DNA from: Selaginella moellendorffii
Lineage: Eukaryota > Streptophyta > Lycopodiopsida > Selaginellales > Selaginellaceae
Length of the DNA stretch: 64,000 nucleotides
Assembly (NCBI RefSeq): GCF_000143415.4
Contig: NW_003314264.1
Span: 512,124 to 576,123 of the forward strand
Direction of reading: 5' to 3'
In this document: piece by piece, positions 38,235-49,782 of the stretch
Position numbering within the stretch: position 1 is the first letter of the stretch
Layout: each line of letters starts with the position of its first letter
The notes under the pieces: generated by a model
Seen by the model: only the letters and a program-made list of their open reading frames with translations
What the model was told of the DNA's origin: nothing
Databases searched by the model: none
Translations under genes and position numbers: made by a program

Positions 38235-40373
38235 TGTCTGCTACTCGACGACACTGTGACTTCCGATCGCCCGAAGCCACGAAAAAGCAAAAACAACTTG
38301 ATCTGCTCACCGCAAAATACGATCGGAGCTCTTTTCCGAGACGAAGACATGGCTCCAAACTTGGGCCTAGCAGCCAAGTATCATATGATATTCCGCAAAG
38401 TATATCCCTGCCTTTGGCGAGCGAAGACCAAGCTCTTACAAAATAAGAGATTCCCGGTTCCTCTTCCTTGTCCGTAAAGTTTGCGGCACACATCCTACTA
38501 GAAGAACAAACAGGATATATAGGCTAGAAGAAAGATCGAGCGCATCAATCAATCAAACAAGAGAGACGAGAAAAAGAAGAGAACACCTCGAATCGAAACG
38601 TACTTGGTTGTTGCCATGCACACTCATCCAAGAATCTAAAGCTCCCGACTGTCAATCAATCGAGAAACATTGAAAAACTCGCGCGAGAACATGGTTGACG
38701 CAATGCAAACAAAGAGAGAAAAACTAAAGTTTCCACAAACCTGGCAGCGTCACAGCGCGTTCCCTCGAGCACAGGAGACCTAGGTGGAGTTTTAAATTCA
38801 AATTCAAAAAGAGAGACGTGCGCGCGCGCGGGACGCGGTCCATGAACCCTAGAAAGCCCCTTCCTCCTCGCTCCTTCCTTCCAATTCATGGAAGTAGGGC
38901 CGATCGAAAACGACCCCCTTTTCTTTTCGCGCGATTGTCATCTTGTTGTTTATTGTCCATGCGAGGATCTGACAGCCGTATGCCAAGTTGCCCCGGCCGA
39001 GAAGAAATGCATCCCATTTCTTCCTCTCCTCCAGAGGAAAAAGGAAAAGAAAGAAAGAACAGCGCGTCAGAGAAATGGGAGAGGAGAGGAAAGGGATTTG
39101 CCGATGCTGCTGCTGCCACAGGATCAATCAATCACAAGACCCCAGCAAGCAAAGAAGCAGCGCGCACTGCTGCGCGGGCGCAGAGAACAAAAAAGTTTTC
39201 CAGCAAGTTTTCCTTTACCCTCGAATGGGACGTGTTCATTCGTCGTGTCATCATCAATTCAATCTTCCTTTTTCCCCTCTTTCTTGCTCGCCCAATTCGC
39301 ACAAACAAATCGATCCATCTATCGCTCGCGAGTCGCGACAGTAAAATTCCAAGCTAACCCCCAGACAATGATTTTCTCGATCATTAAAATCCCTGATCCC
39401 ATCGCCCCACCAAACTCTTGTGTGTGAGATCATCACACCTGGTTTCACTGTTGCTGCCCAAAATTTCCCATGAAGCTGATCCAGCCAGCAAAATTCTTCA
39501 GTTCCTCTCTGCCAAGATCAGCTCGATCGATCCATTCCATCGCTTCGATCGATGAGACCGCGCACCCCACCCCAGCCAGTTTTTTCTCTGATCAGATGCC
39601 TCAGACCGGGACAGCGACGCCTGGCCCAATTCGTAAAATCAGAGGAAAAAAAGATCGATCCATTCATGCGATTGCCATAAAAACTTTCCCCACTGCGCTG
39701 CTAACTCGATCTTTCTTTCACGAGAAATCAATCAATATGATACACACATGGGCGTCTCTGCCAGTACTGGCACAGCAAGAACAAACAAAGAGGAAAAAAA
39801 AAAACAACACCTCTATATATATGTATACGTAAGCATATCTGCCGCGCGGCATGCCGCCCAGCCGGTATCAACACTGCACGGCATACCGCGCGGCACGATC
39901 GTCTGTGCGCCGCGCTGCCGCCGCCGCCCCCTTGGCTCGCGATTGCTCCGTGCCAAAGGGATTTATTTTCCTTGGCTGCCGCCTGGCCATGGCGATCGAT
40001 CGTAGATCCTCCCCTTCTGTCACAAACCAATGTACACGCTTGTAGATCGATCGGCCGCGCGCGCCAGCCAGCCAGCCAGCCAGCAGCAAACCATGAAATG
40101 AAAGAATTGCCCCCTTGCTGCTCGTTTCATTCGCTCCAAAATCTCTTCTCGCCCGATCGATCGCCTCGAGGAGCGGATGAAACGCGCAGCAGCAACCCTC
40201 GAAAGAAAAAAAAAAAAAAAGCCCCCCCAATCCTCTGTACGTATCGCTTCCTCCACCATCGCTTATTTTTTCCAGTGAGTTCCTCTGTTTTGGGAGAAAA
40301 CAGAGCACTGTCGATCTCGGCTCCAATTCCTCCAATCCTGCCGGAAATTCCCCGAATCCCGCGAGAACCCACT
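38235..40373. other. 2.1-kb intergenic region between SEC14 and MYB genes
   Basis: Both neighbours lie on the minus strand, so this should hold the SEC14 promoter and 5' leader (low side) and the MYB 3' UTR (high side). Several long overlapping frames around 38820-39430 and 39730-40500 have biased, low-complexity composition and no motif, and I do not call them genes. A strong hairpin lies at 39840-39895. Confidence 0.5.
39840..39895. repeat. GC-rich inverted repeat (hairpin)
   Basis: TGCCGCGCGGCATGCCG pairs with CGGCATACCGCGCGGCA, 16 of 17 positions, across a loop of about 22 bases. It lies downstream of the MYB gene in otherwise AT-richer DNA. It could be a transcript hairpin in a 3' UTR or chance GC-rich sequence; function unknown. 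Confidence 0.6.
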
Positions 40374-42160
40374 TCACATCTGATCGATCACCGCCGCCAG
40401 TCTCTGCAATTCTGGCGACATCGGCCCAAAGCTCGCCAGATCCACAGCCGCCGTGTGCGCCGCCCAGGAGACCACTCCTTGATCAGCCGACGACGATGAG
40501 ATCATCCCCTGCGACGCCTTGTGCGCGCTGCCGTGGCTGTCAGAGAACTCCTGCATCGCGCACGACACTGGCAGGAGCTCCGACACTGCTCCCAGTGATT
40601 GGCTCTCGCACGACCCATCCGAGCTCTCGAGCTTGTGCGAGTAATTCCACAGCGGCTGCTGGGGATGAGACGATCTCGATGTGCTGCTCGTGCTGCTAGT
40701 GCTGCAAAGATTCTCCCAGCCATTCCCCCCTCGGTGATGATCCAGAGGATGGTGGTGGTGGTGATTGAGCATGACCAGCGAATTGCGCATTAGACTCGCG
40801 GAATCCGTGTCGCCATAGAAGGAGGATTGCAAGTCGGACGATCCGCCCGTGAAATCCATGCCTGCCGATGGAATCGACGAGGAATTCAGGTGATTTCCCT
40901 GCTGCTGCTGCTGCTGCTGGAAGACCCAAAACACTGGATTGGTGCTGTAATTGTTGCTGCTCGGGACCGGGAGGAGCGATGGGAAGCTAAACTCGGGCTT
41001 GGCACCACCGCCCAGCAGAGGATTTCTTCGCGGAATCGCGTCTCTCGAGGAGGGGGTGGAGAGGAACTTCTCGAGCAAATTGTCCGTGATGAGCTGCTGC
41101 TGCTGCTGCTGCTGCTTGATCAAGCTGGGAGAATTCGAATCCAAGGCCATCTTCTGGAGCTTCGCCGCCACTGGATTGTCACCGCCGGCGCTCTCCAAGA
41201 ACTTGCCCAAGAAGTTATCCGTGGTGAGCTTGTCCGGCTTGTTCGCGCTCGCGATCTCGTCCGAGGGATGCTTCTTGTGATCCACCGCTGCCACCTGCGC
41301 TTGATTCCTCGACGCGAACAAAATGTCCTCGAGAACCGCGGGATAGATCCGAGGCCTTTTGCTCGCCGGCTCCACCAATTGATGATCCAGCTGGTGCGTC
41401 TCGTGCGGAATCGTCGTGTTTGTGATCGTCGTGGCTGTGGAGTTTAGATTGGAGCTGGAGATTGAGGAGCTCTCGGGATTGATCGCGTGCTCCGACGCCT
41501 GGATCACTGGCTTGTGTGTGTTGGGATCTATGCCGGCCTGCCGGAGCTTCTTCTTGATGCAAGTGTTCCAGTAGTTTTTTATCTCGTTGTCTGTTCGTCC
41601 GGGGAGCTGAGTTGCGATTTGCGACCACCTGGAAAAGAACACACAAGAAATTTCCATTGCTCGATCAGCCAACTTCTCAAAAGCTGCGGAATTCACGAGA
41701 ATTCACGAGAATTCACCACTGAATTTTGCTCTCACCGGTTGCCCAAGGCCGAGTGTAAATCGATGATGAGTTTCTCCTCGTCCGCCGAGAAAATCCCTCG
41801 CTTCAAATCCGGACGGAGGTAGTTGATCCATCGCAATCGGCAGCTCTTGCCACATCTCTGCAATCCTGCGAGAAAAAGATCATATCATCACAATCGAGCA
41901 AAGAAGGTCCTACATTTGGGAAGGGAAACAAAGCAATACGAAGATCAAAAGAGAAGAAGACCACGACCTCCAATTCCAAATTCCAAAGAGGTGACACCAA
42001 GAAAAAACCAAGAACGCAGTGGATTACCTGCTTGTTTGGGCACTGTACTCCAGCATCCATGCCCGTATTTCGTGATGTAATGTACCAATTTCTCGTCCTC
42101 CTCGGGCGACCATAGCCCCTTCTTCAATTTTTGCTTCTGGCAGCAAGAATGCCGACCCAT
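40374..42160 (-). CDS. R2R3-MYB transcription factor (MGRHSCC type)
   Basis: Three exons (42028-42160, 41736-41865, 40374-41628) of 133, 130 and 1255 bases give 505 residues. The 133/130 split is the classic intron pattern of plant R2R3-MYBs. The protein starts [20 protein letters not shown], with R2 ([17 protein letters not shown]) and R3 ([20 protein letters not shown]) repeats. The N-terminus resembles the MYB61/MYB50/MYB86 group, which in seed plants controls wall formation and stomata. The long C-terminal part is low in complexity, with glutamine runs (7-8 residues), a histidine run (HHHHHH) and serine/threonine repeats, and ends in a helix ([14 protein letters not shown]). It should be a nuclear DNA-binding regulator. 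A cellulose synthase gene lies 16 kb away, but no regulatory link is shown. Confidence 0.93.
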
Positions 42161-45100
42161 GCCTCGTCCAGGGAGGAGGAATTCTGGGCCGCCAACTTGG
42201 ATCGGCCGCGGCGAGCTAAATCTTGGGAAGAACCAGCGAAATCAAGGAGAATTCATAGGCATTGACTAGAGAAGACTAGAAAAAAGAGAAAAAAAAATGG
42301 GAGCAAACTAGGAGGATTAGGGTTCTAGCGGAGTCTCGAGGAGAGGAAGGAAATGCTGCCCAATTTTCGTGTCACTGCGACGAAATCCCATCACTCATCA
42401 GTGCCACTGCTACCACTCCTCTTTTTACCCTCCTCCTCCTTTTCTGGATCATAACGCACAATCCCGCGGCCTTCTTCCCTGCTCGCGCTCGCGCTGCTGT
42501 TATAATCTATCCACACTAGCTAGCAAATGCCGGAATTTCTTTCTTGCGGAGCAAGATTCGTCGATCCAGCCCGGAATGCCCGCAGATCCTCCTCTCCGCG
42601 GCCTGCTGTGACAATCTGACGCAAGAAAAGAATCGCCGAGAGTCATGGCCCCGGCGGCCTTGCGATCGATCGGCCGCGAGCGAGCGAGCGAGCAAGCGAG
42701 CGATGGAGGAGGAGATTGGGGATGAATGAGAGATTTGGAGTTATTCCTCCAGGAATTCAAGGACTCGCGCCAGCGGGGACACGAATTCGTCAGTAGGGCG
42801 TCAGGGATGCTACGCGCTGCCGATGCCGCTGGAATCGCCGAAAATACTCTTCCCTCTTTTCTTTTCTTTCTCTCTCGCCTCCTCTCTGGCTGCACAGAAC
42901 CCCTGGTCCGCTATGACATGGCTGCGACGCCGACGTGGCACGGGAAAAACGCCGACGTGGATTGCCACCACCGACACCGCCTCGCCAGGTAAAAAATCAC
43001 TTTGCCGCGCTTTTTAAACCCGCGCCAGCATATTCGCCGGCGCTGCTTCGTGGTGCCATCCTGGCCCTTGGATGCCACTTGGCGTTTGACCAAGCACTGG
43101 AGCCGGCCAGCAGGCCCGTTGACTTCGTCGAAAACCTAGTAAACCCGCATCGCTTATGCTTTACAATGTTTTACGCGATTTCTTAATCACACATTTCTCG
43201 TGTAGATTGATTGGAATATGCGGCCTATCCCCAAGTAGTAGGCCGTGACCTCATTCATACACATGCCAATCTCTTTCGGAGTCATCCTTTTTCTTTCAAA
43301 ACTTGCGAGCGAGCCAATCACGAAATGAGCGAACAAGACAAGGCATCAAATCAGGCGTAGATACCACGCCCTTTAAAATTGGAATGGACTCTCATAAACG
43401 AGCGTTGATTAAACAAGCCCTTGTTCTGATCACCAAAGCTTCCAAGTCAAACTTGGGGAATTTACAAAACCCAGGATCACGGAATCGATCAAATTCCAGC
43501 CTAGAGTTCAACACAATTCGAAGAACAAATGATCAGCACCGTCGTCATGTCCTCGTCACAAGGCGTCATCCGACGGTCGCTAGCATGCCACGACCTGCCG
43601 ACGGCCACGATTGGCTCGGGTATCACGGAGGTCAGACAACACAGATTTACGCCCAGCACGGACAAGCAAATAGAACATGTACCAGCATGAAAACGATGTA
43701 AACTCTAAGGCTAAAGAAGGAGAAAGCGAGATAGGGCACACCCGTGAGATCATCGATCATCACAGGGAGATTTTCCAGTGTAGCCATAACTTATAGCACA
43801 ACAAGAGCCAAAAGGCGCACAGTGTGATCGATCAAGAGATTAAAACTATAACTATAGGATGGATGGATGTTCTCCAAATTCTTGTTCCATGTTTTTCCAA
43901 ATCGCATTTAAGATGGGTGACGTACGTGAAAACAAATGCCAACGGGCTCCATGAAAGATTTCCGGGACCACGAAGAGCTTTGTTCGCTGCTATAAAAATC
44001 CCTGGCATCTTTTTTCTCTCTATCGATTCATACACACACAAGGTTTCATACGATACGAAACTTTCGGGAGAGGAGAGAAATTAAAAGACTCGTGCCCTAA
44101 AAACTTGCCACGTTGCAAGGCGTACAGCGTGGACTCTCCGCCGCATTGATGGACGGGGCCCGCCAACGTGGCTGCCACGTGGTATTGCGCCGAGAATTCC
44201 TGTCGGTCCGTGCCGCGGTCGCTGTCTCTACACGCTCCCGGACCGTTGGACGGACGCTTTGTCCGGCGGGTTGTCTGGGCTTTGCAAGGCTAGCTGGGTC
44301 AAGTGGCATTTAATGCGGCCAGGTCCCAGCCAATGAAATCTCTGGAAATAGAAAAATGCAAGTTTTCCATGTGCGGCAAAAACTTTGGAGGCATATGCCA
44401 CGCTGCATGGAGGAATATGCTTGTTTTAGCTACGTATGGGACCATGCACCATGTGAGAACGCCTGCAGCGCTATTCAAGTACTCGCAATAAGCTTTTCTC
44501 TCGTCACTTCGATCCATATCAATGTCTTGCCTCGCAAAGGAGACTTTATTTCTTTCTATCTTCCCTGCGATGAGAGAAGGACGATCCATAAGTTAACTCT
44601 TTGACCAATTATTGGATCTCCAGCTTTAACGGAACGGAAGATCAGCTCATCCCTCTCCGACTTTCCAGAGTTTGCAAGCAGCAGCTCTTGGGCGATCGAT
44701 CGACGGATTGGTTCGAGCGAGTGAATTGACCGACTGAATGATTGATTGATTGATTGATTGATTGATCCGTGGCGAGCAGCTGGGCTGCAACGAAACAAGA
44801 GAGAGAGAGACAATCAAGCGCGAGTTTAGACAATGAAACAGACAAAAAACAAAGCAGGCAAAAGGCGGAGAAGAAAAACAAGAAGCATTACTTTACCTCA
44901 GGATGATGAGCTTTGGTGAGATCATCCTTTCCGCTGTACGCCTGCTAGAAAACGATTTAAAAGCCTCACCTCCAAGTTGCAACCAGCCAGATGATCCCCT
45001 CGGGAACTCAAAACGAGCAAATGCTTCCGAGGATGCGTCCAAGCGGTCGATCAACTGGATTTTCCTTCTCTTTTTCTTCTCTCCTCCATCCAAGCGCGTT

Positions 45101-45189
45101 TAAGACACGAGCACAGTCACCGGCCTCGCCTTTGTTTTGCTGTCCTCGCAGTAGTTTAGTCTCCCAGAAGATAGTTTATAAAGATCTCC
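42161..45189. other. 3-kb intergenic region upstream of the MYB gene
   Basis: This is presumably the MYB promoter and distal DNA. It contains GC-rich patches with ACGT cores (CCACGTGG near 44176) and a (GATT)n microsatellite at about 44739-44766. Frames present are short and without motifs. No gene or RNA is recognised. Confidence 0.45.
44739..44766. repeat. (GATT)n microsatellite
   Basis: About seven tandem GATT tetramers. A simple sequence repeat, likely length-variable between individuals. Confidence 0.9.
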
Positions 45190-46845
45190 TCCATGATTGG
45201 GAGTGCCCGCTGTTGGAGCTCGGAAGTTATGGCTCTCGGAATTTCCATCTCCGTTGGGAATCGTGCAAGTCTGCGGCCCACGGTGCGAGCACAACGCTGT
45301 CTGGATTCCTCTCGTTAAAGCGATAGTAGTCCGATTACTAGCGGCAAGTGGCAAGGCATGGGCCTCCGAAGAAAAGTACCTTCGCTGTCATATACATGCA
45401 CAGTGGCAGCCATAAATTCGCCTTCGAAGTTCTCCGAAGACACCTGCAGAAGGCGACCAGCACTAAGTAGGCTTAGACCAAACTGTTTAAAAAGACTAAC
45501 CACATTTCATGTTATATTCTTTTCTCGGAGTATCTCTGTCTGTCTCCCTGCATCGATGTCAGTGCTCCTTTCACTGAGAAAAAAAAAAAGGATGAAAAAC
45601 CGAAGCAACTGTTGCTAACGTATCAGTCCTGCAAGCAGTGCCATGCAAATGAATGCCAGATATTAGGAGCTAATAATCACCTGATTCCATACACTGCAGC
45701 GTCCCAGCTTGCTCAAACACATGGCGAGCTCCGGAATTTCCACTGGACCCATGGATGCTCCTCCAGAAAATCTGATCCTATCACCTCTGGAAGATTTCGA
45801 TCGAAAAGTATTCCCTTTCTCTGGTCTGCACACAACAAAGAACACTCAAACGTCAGACAACACAACCCCGTTTTCCGGGAGCGGATTTCTAGAGCCGTAC
45901 GAGGTACTTTGGGAAGAAGTGAGAAAACGAGATGACCCGGCCAGTAGTAGTGTGCCAAATCTCCGTTAAGAGAGCTAAGGTCGTCAAAATATCCGGAGTT
46001 CTGAGCTCGTCCGGCATGACAATCAATACAAGTCTGCACCACACATGCAAACAATGTTGTCAGGAAACGTGTCCAAACGAAGAACCGCATAGATAGAATA
46101 GAAAACCAAAAACAAAAACAAAGAAGATAGAAAAGAAGCGGGGGAAAAAAAAAAAAGGAAAGAGGATAACGTGCCTTCTCGAGAGGTGGAATGTTGTGAG
46201 CCGATTTCTTTGTCAAAAGTCTGCAGTAGGAAGAATTGTCGAGTGTCAATCCAAAGCACGTCTGCGCAAATACAAAAAAGATTGCCTAGTGGTATCCAGG
46301 AAAGTTGAGGAACGATCCAAATATCACAAGCTTTCCATGGCTTGGTGTCGACGCAAAGTTACTCACAGAGCTCGCTCACCTTTGCCAGCAAGGTTTGTTT
46401 CTCTTTGTGGTGTTTCTTTTCATCCCAACATCATGATCACACAGGAGGAAAAGTCCAGCTACAAAGCCAAAGAATTAATCTCCATTCCTCTCACAGAGAA
46501 AGATGCACTTACGTGTTTGTGCTTCTTGCGTAAGTCCTCATTCCCAGCAACCAGGAAGACCCGAAAAAAATCAGCCTGTCCGAGACATCAATCAAAGTAT
46601 CTCGTTGCTAGAACTTCATCGATACTACATAAACCCTCCCGCCGCTCACCTGGTAAGAAGGAATGCGGCGGCGCCTCTTCTTGCTGACATTGCGAGGTCA
46701 ATTTCTATTTTCTTCCACTGATCGAAAACCATACCTTCTTCGGCGCCTAGATTGGCTTCCCGATCCCGGCGCGCTGGCACTAAAGAAAAAACCCTACATT
46801 CTTTAGCTTTAAACATTGGTGACAATTGGGTTTCTCTCTGATAAT
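45190..46845 (-). pseudogene. Broken copy of the metallophosphoesterase gene
   Basis: The copy runs parallel to the gene at 51910-53584. From the high end it keeps a piece of exon 2 (RRGAAAFLL near 46665), shortened pieces around the GNHD region (near 46540-46620), exon 4 (ctgcag then TTTGACAAAG near 46210), exon 5 (near 45890-46060), exon 6 (near 45700-45850, keeping LPEVIGSDFLEE in one frame) and exon 7 (near 45310-45430, keeping YDSEGTFLRRPMPC). Exon 2 has lost the stretch between its metal-binding motifs, and frames are broken. It cannot make the enzyme. Confidence 0.8.
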
Positions 46846-46869
46846 TTCTTGTGCACCCCATATTCATGT

Positions 46870-47619
46870 ATTATTAGATATTGGGTTAGCTGCCACACCG
46901 AGAAAAGTAATAAAAGTAGAAATGCAACATATCTAGCCATTGTTGCGGTTCGTGTTGAGCTTTAAAACATCTTGATTAACTTCAATTTCAGAGATCTCAC
47001 TCAACTTCTTTATAGACCAGTTAAGAGCAAAAAAACATGTAATGTTTTGGTACCTGGTCGCACGCTTTTTTAAGGCAGAATCCTCCAAGTTTGAGATTAT
47101 CTCTATAAAAACTGGACATAATCAGTGTAGCTTTTACTCATTTCAATCAAATTATCAGACTTTTGTGGGAGCAGTTCCTTCAGGTAGTTGCATAGGAGAG
47201 ACATGGAAGTTCGCATTCTAGTAAAATTACAAAACTTAATCGAATTAAAGAAAGTTTATGGGGCAGAAAGTGTTAGATACATCCCACTTTTGTTAATGTT
47301 AATTTTTTTACGTGCACTGATTGAGCAAGTTTGCACTCAACTCCTCCAAAATTTGGAGATGACCGGACTGAATGAATGCCAAATCAAGCTTAGCTTGGTA
47401 ATTTAGTGATGCCATAGTCTTTACCATATTCTTGTGGTGATGAAAACTGTGTGAAAACCATGACGATTGAGTTTATAACTTCCATTAATCCATACATCTT
47501 GCCAGTAATGTTCATGGTCACAACAAGAATACTCTCACCACCTTTTACACATCTTAATAGCCTTGGAAGCTGAGGATATTGTTACTTACACATGCTTGAG
47601 GTACTGAAAGCCATTCTGG

Positions 47620-47653
<34 letters not shown>

Positions 47654-48044
47654 TTCCATGCTAACTTTTCCAGCAAGACTTAATTTTAAATAATATAAAT
47701 GAATATAAATCAGATAAGAGATAACATGGTAAGAAAATAATAAATAAATCCATATAAAATTGCATTCTAATGCAAACTTTCATAAAAATGTATAAGCTAC
47801 TAAATATTACAGTACTATTACCATAGTTCAGCATAAATGTTAATGTCAAAATCTAAGTCCAGATTGTAACAATTAAAGAAAATTTTAAAAATCAAATAAA
47901 GCCCTTGAAGTAAGAAACAAAGTACTAACTTTCTTTCAATATTTTTTTTATAAAAGATTAAGACATTTAAGGTGGTTAACAAATATATAACTATTTGACT
48001 TTTGTTGAAATTCCACCATTTACTCCTCTGGTCATAGCTTCTTT
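46870..48044. other. AT-rich intergenic region with (CT)n repeat
   Basis: This is AT-rich DNA without recognisable genes. A (CT)n microsatellite lies at 47623-47650. No other structure stands out. Confidence 0.5.
47623..47650. repeat. (CT)n microsatellite
   Basis: Fourteen uninterrupted CT dimers. A simple sequence repeat. Confidence 0.95.
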
Positions 48045-48630
48045 TCAAACACGAGCTCCGAGTAGGCGATATTCAGCCGCTGATCGCCGCCGCTGGTGCA
48101 AACGAGCAGCTCCGGCGTGCCAACATTCCAGCATCAATCTCCTTGCCAGGTTGATCTGATCGATCTCCTCCACAGCCATTGTTCCTTGCTCCACCTCGCG
48201 CGCCAGCGCCTGGCACGCCTGGACCAGATCGCTGTGACCACCGTAACCAATCGCCATGACGAATTTCATCCCCGTGTTGCCGCTGGTCGCTTCCGAGATC
48301 TTAGCCTGGAGCGGGCGCGGGAGCCTGGCACTGTCGCCAATGCAGTGGAATTGGATATCATTCCTGGCCAAAAATTCCACCTGAGTCAACCCAATCCATT
48401 CACAGCAAAACCATATCGAGAAATTCCACTCACAGCAGAATGGTGGCAGGATCATCGACGCTGCGCTTTGATCCCTAAGTCACTGGATATCCTCACGATC
48501 TCCCGGGCATTGGAGTAGCACGCCTCCGTCGCGGTTGGCATCCTTGGCGATCCCTCGCACCTTGTCATCGCAACGTGGTTCGGGAGCCGCAAAGGATCCC
48601 ACCCCCGCGGGCAAATGCGTCGTCTTCGTA
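48045..48630 (-). pseudogene. cis-prenyltransferase fragment
   Basis: The main block (48455-48045) resembles the central part of cis-prenyltransferases (undecaprenyl/dehydrodolichyl diphosphate synthases): FHCIGDSARLPRPLQAKI followed by KFVMAIGYGGHSDLVQACQ. Upstream pieces in other frames look like the start of the same domain (LPNHVAM near 48570, REIVRISSDLGIKA near 48490). The DGNRRWA-type catalytic motif is not intact, frames shift between blocks, and the C-terminal RxSxRxSxF-type end is missing. It reads as a broken copy of an isoprenoid chain-elongating enzyme. A small functional remnant is unlikely. Confidence 0.72.
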
Positions 48631-48927
48631 AATTAACTTTTAAGTTTTCTTCTAAAGAAGTAGTTTATTCTTTTAAAAGACGCCGGGCAGCAGACTTGTA
48701 AGTTCATCTCTCGAATGCGAGGCACCGTGCAAAACACGTAATAAACGATTGTGAGCAGAAACAAAACTAAAATGAACCTTTCTCAATGCAGTCACCTCCG
48801 CAGGATAGGTATCACACAAAAAAGCTGTCCGATATGAGTTTCCATTATAGTTTAGTTCACATGAAAGTTTCAAATACGGACATATCCTCATGCGTCATCG
48901 TCCAAATCCTAACTCAAAGAACGATTT

Positions 48928-49009
48928 CGTGGACGGCAGGATTCGAACCTGCGCGGGCAAAACCCACATGATTTCTAGTCATGCCCGATAACCACTCCGG
49001 CACGTCCAC
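48928..49009 (-). tRNA. trnS-AGA: tRNA-Ser (AGA anticodon)
   Basis: An 82-base cloverleaf reads on the minus strand from 49009. The acceptor stem GTGGACG pairs with CGTCCAC and is followed by G. The D-stem is CCG/CGG. The anticodon stem CATGA/TCATG is perfect, with loop CTAGAAA and anticodon AGA (serine, TCT codon). A long variable arm (GGG...CCC) marks it as class II, as for serine. The T-arm is GCAGG/CCTGC with TTCGAAT loop. There is no intron and no encoded CCA, as expected for a nuclear gene. Confidence 0.95.
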
Positions 49010-49109
49010 ATTATCAATTAATTAATCTTGTTAAGATGGATTGTTTCTAAACGAGGCCTTGAGCTTCAGCGCATAGCATAGCATTTATCGCCGTAAACAC
49101 ATCAAGCTT

Positions 49110-49625
49110 GAACCAAACAGTTTAAACCAACCACAATTTTATGTTGTATTCTTTTCTCTCGTATCTGTCTCCCTGCATCGTGCAACCAAGAGCGAGCAAA
49201 TACTTAGCCTAACTTTATAAGTTCTAACATGAAAACCATTACCAAGAAACTTTGATTTTCCCACGGCTTCATCACAGGCCTCAGAGACGGTCGATACATC
49301 ACTGCTCCACTATAACTATCCATGCGCTGGGCAGCCAACGGACTCCATCTATTTAACTGGATCTGGATATCTCTCTGGAAAGCAGACAAGGTTGCCATCT
49401 TCAGTGGTCACCTGATTCCATCCACTGTAGCATCCCATCTGAAATGCGTATGCCCAAACACATGAAAAGCTCCGGAATTTCTATTGGATCCATGAATGCT
49501 TAGTCTGCGCTCCAGGAAATCTGATCCTATCACCTTTGGAAGATTTGGATAAAAAGACATTCTTTTCTTTGGAAAAGCTCTGGTCTGTTCACAACAAACA
49601 ACTCTTCATCTCCAACTAAAGACAT
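49110..49625 (-). pseudogene. Mixed relic: metallophosphoesterase and F-box fragments
   Basis: Three pieces lie in a row. About 49130-49195 matches intron 6 of the metallophosphoesterase gene (52145-52215). About 49204-49398 matches the 3' end of the F-box gene (49790-49940), including LAAQRMDSYSGAV. About 49405-49620 matches exon 6 plus flanks of the metallophosphoesterase (52335-52540). The F-box tail thus sits inside a metallophosphoesterase copy, as a nested or recombined duplicate. No piece is long enough to act as a gene. Confidence 0.7.
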
Positions 49626-49782
49626 AGCCTCACCTCCAAGTTGCGGCGGGAGCAATAGCTTTTTACAATGTTAAAATTGAAATGAATGGTTCTAGTTGGG
49701 CTTTAAAACATGTAATAATAAACTAAAAAGTGATGTGGCATGGTTGTTCGAAAGTGCTTGACAAGTGTAGAGGATTGTAGAA

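Noticed and set aside
38818-39430. Overlapping frames of about 180 residues between SEC14 and MYB
   Set aside because: Low-complexity, present in several frames at once, no motif and no introns; better explained as promoter and leader DNA.
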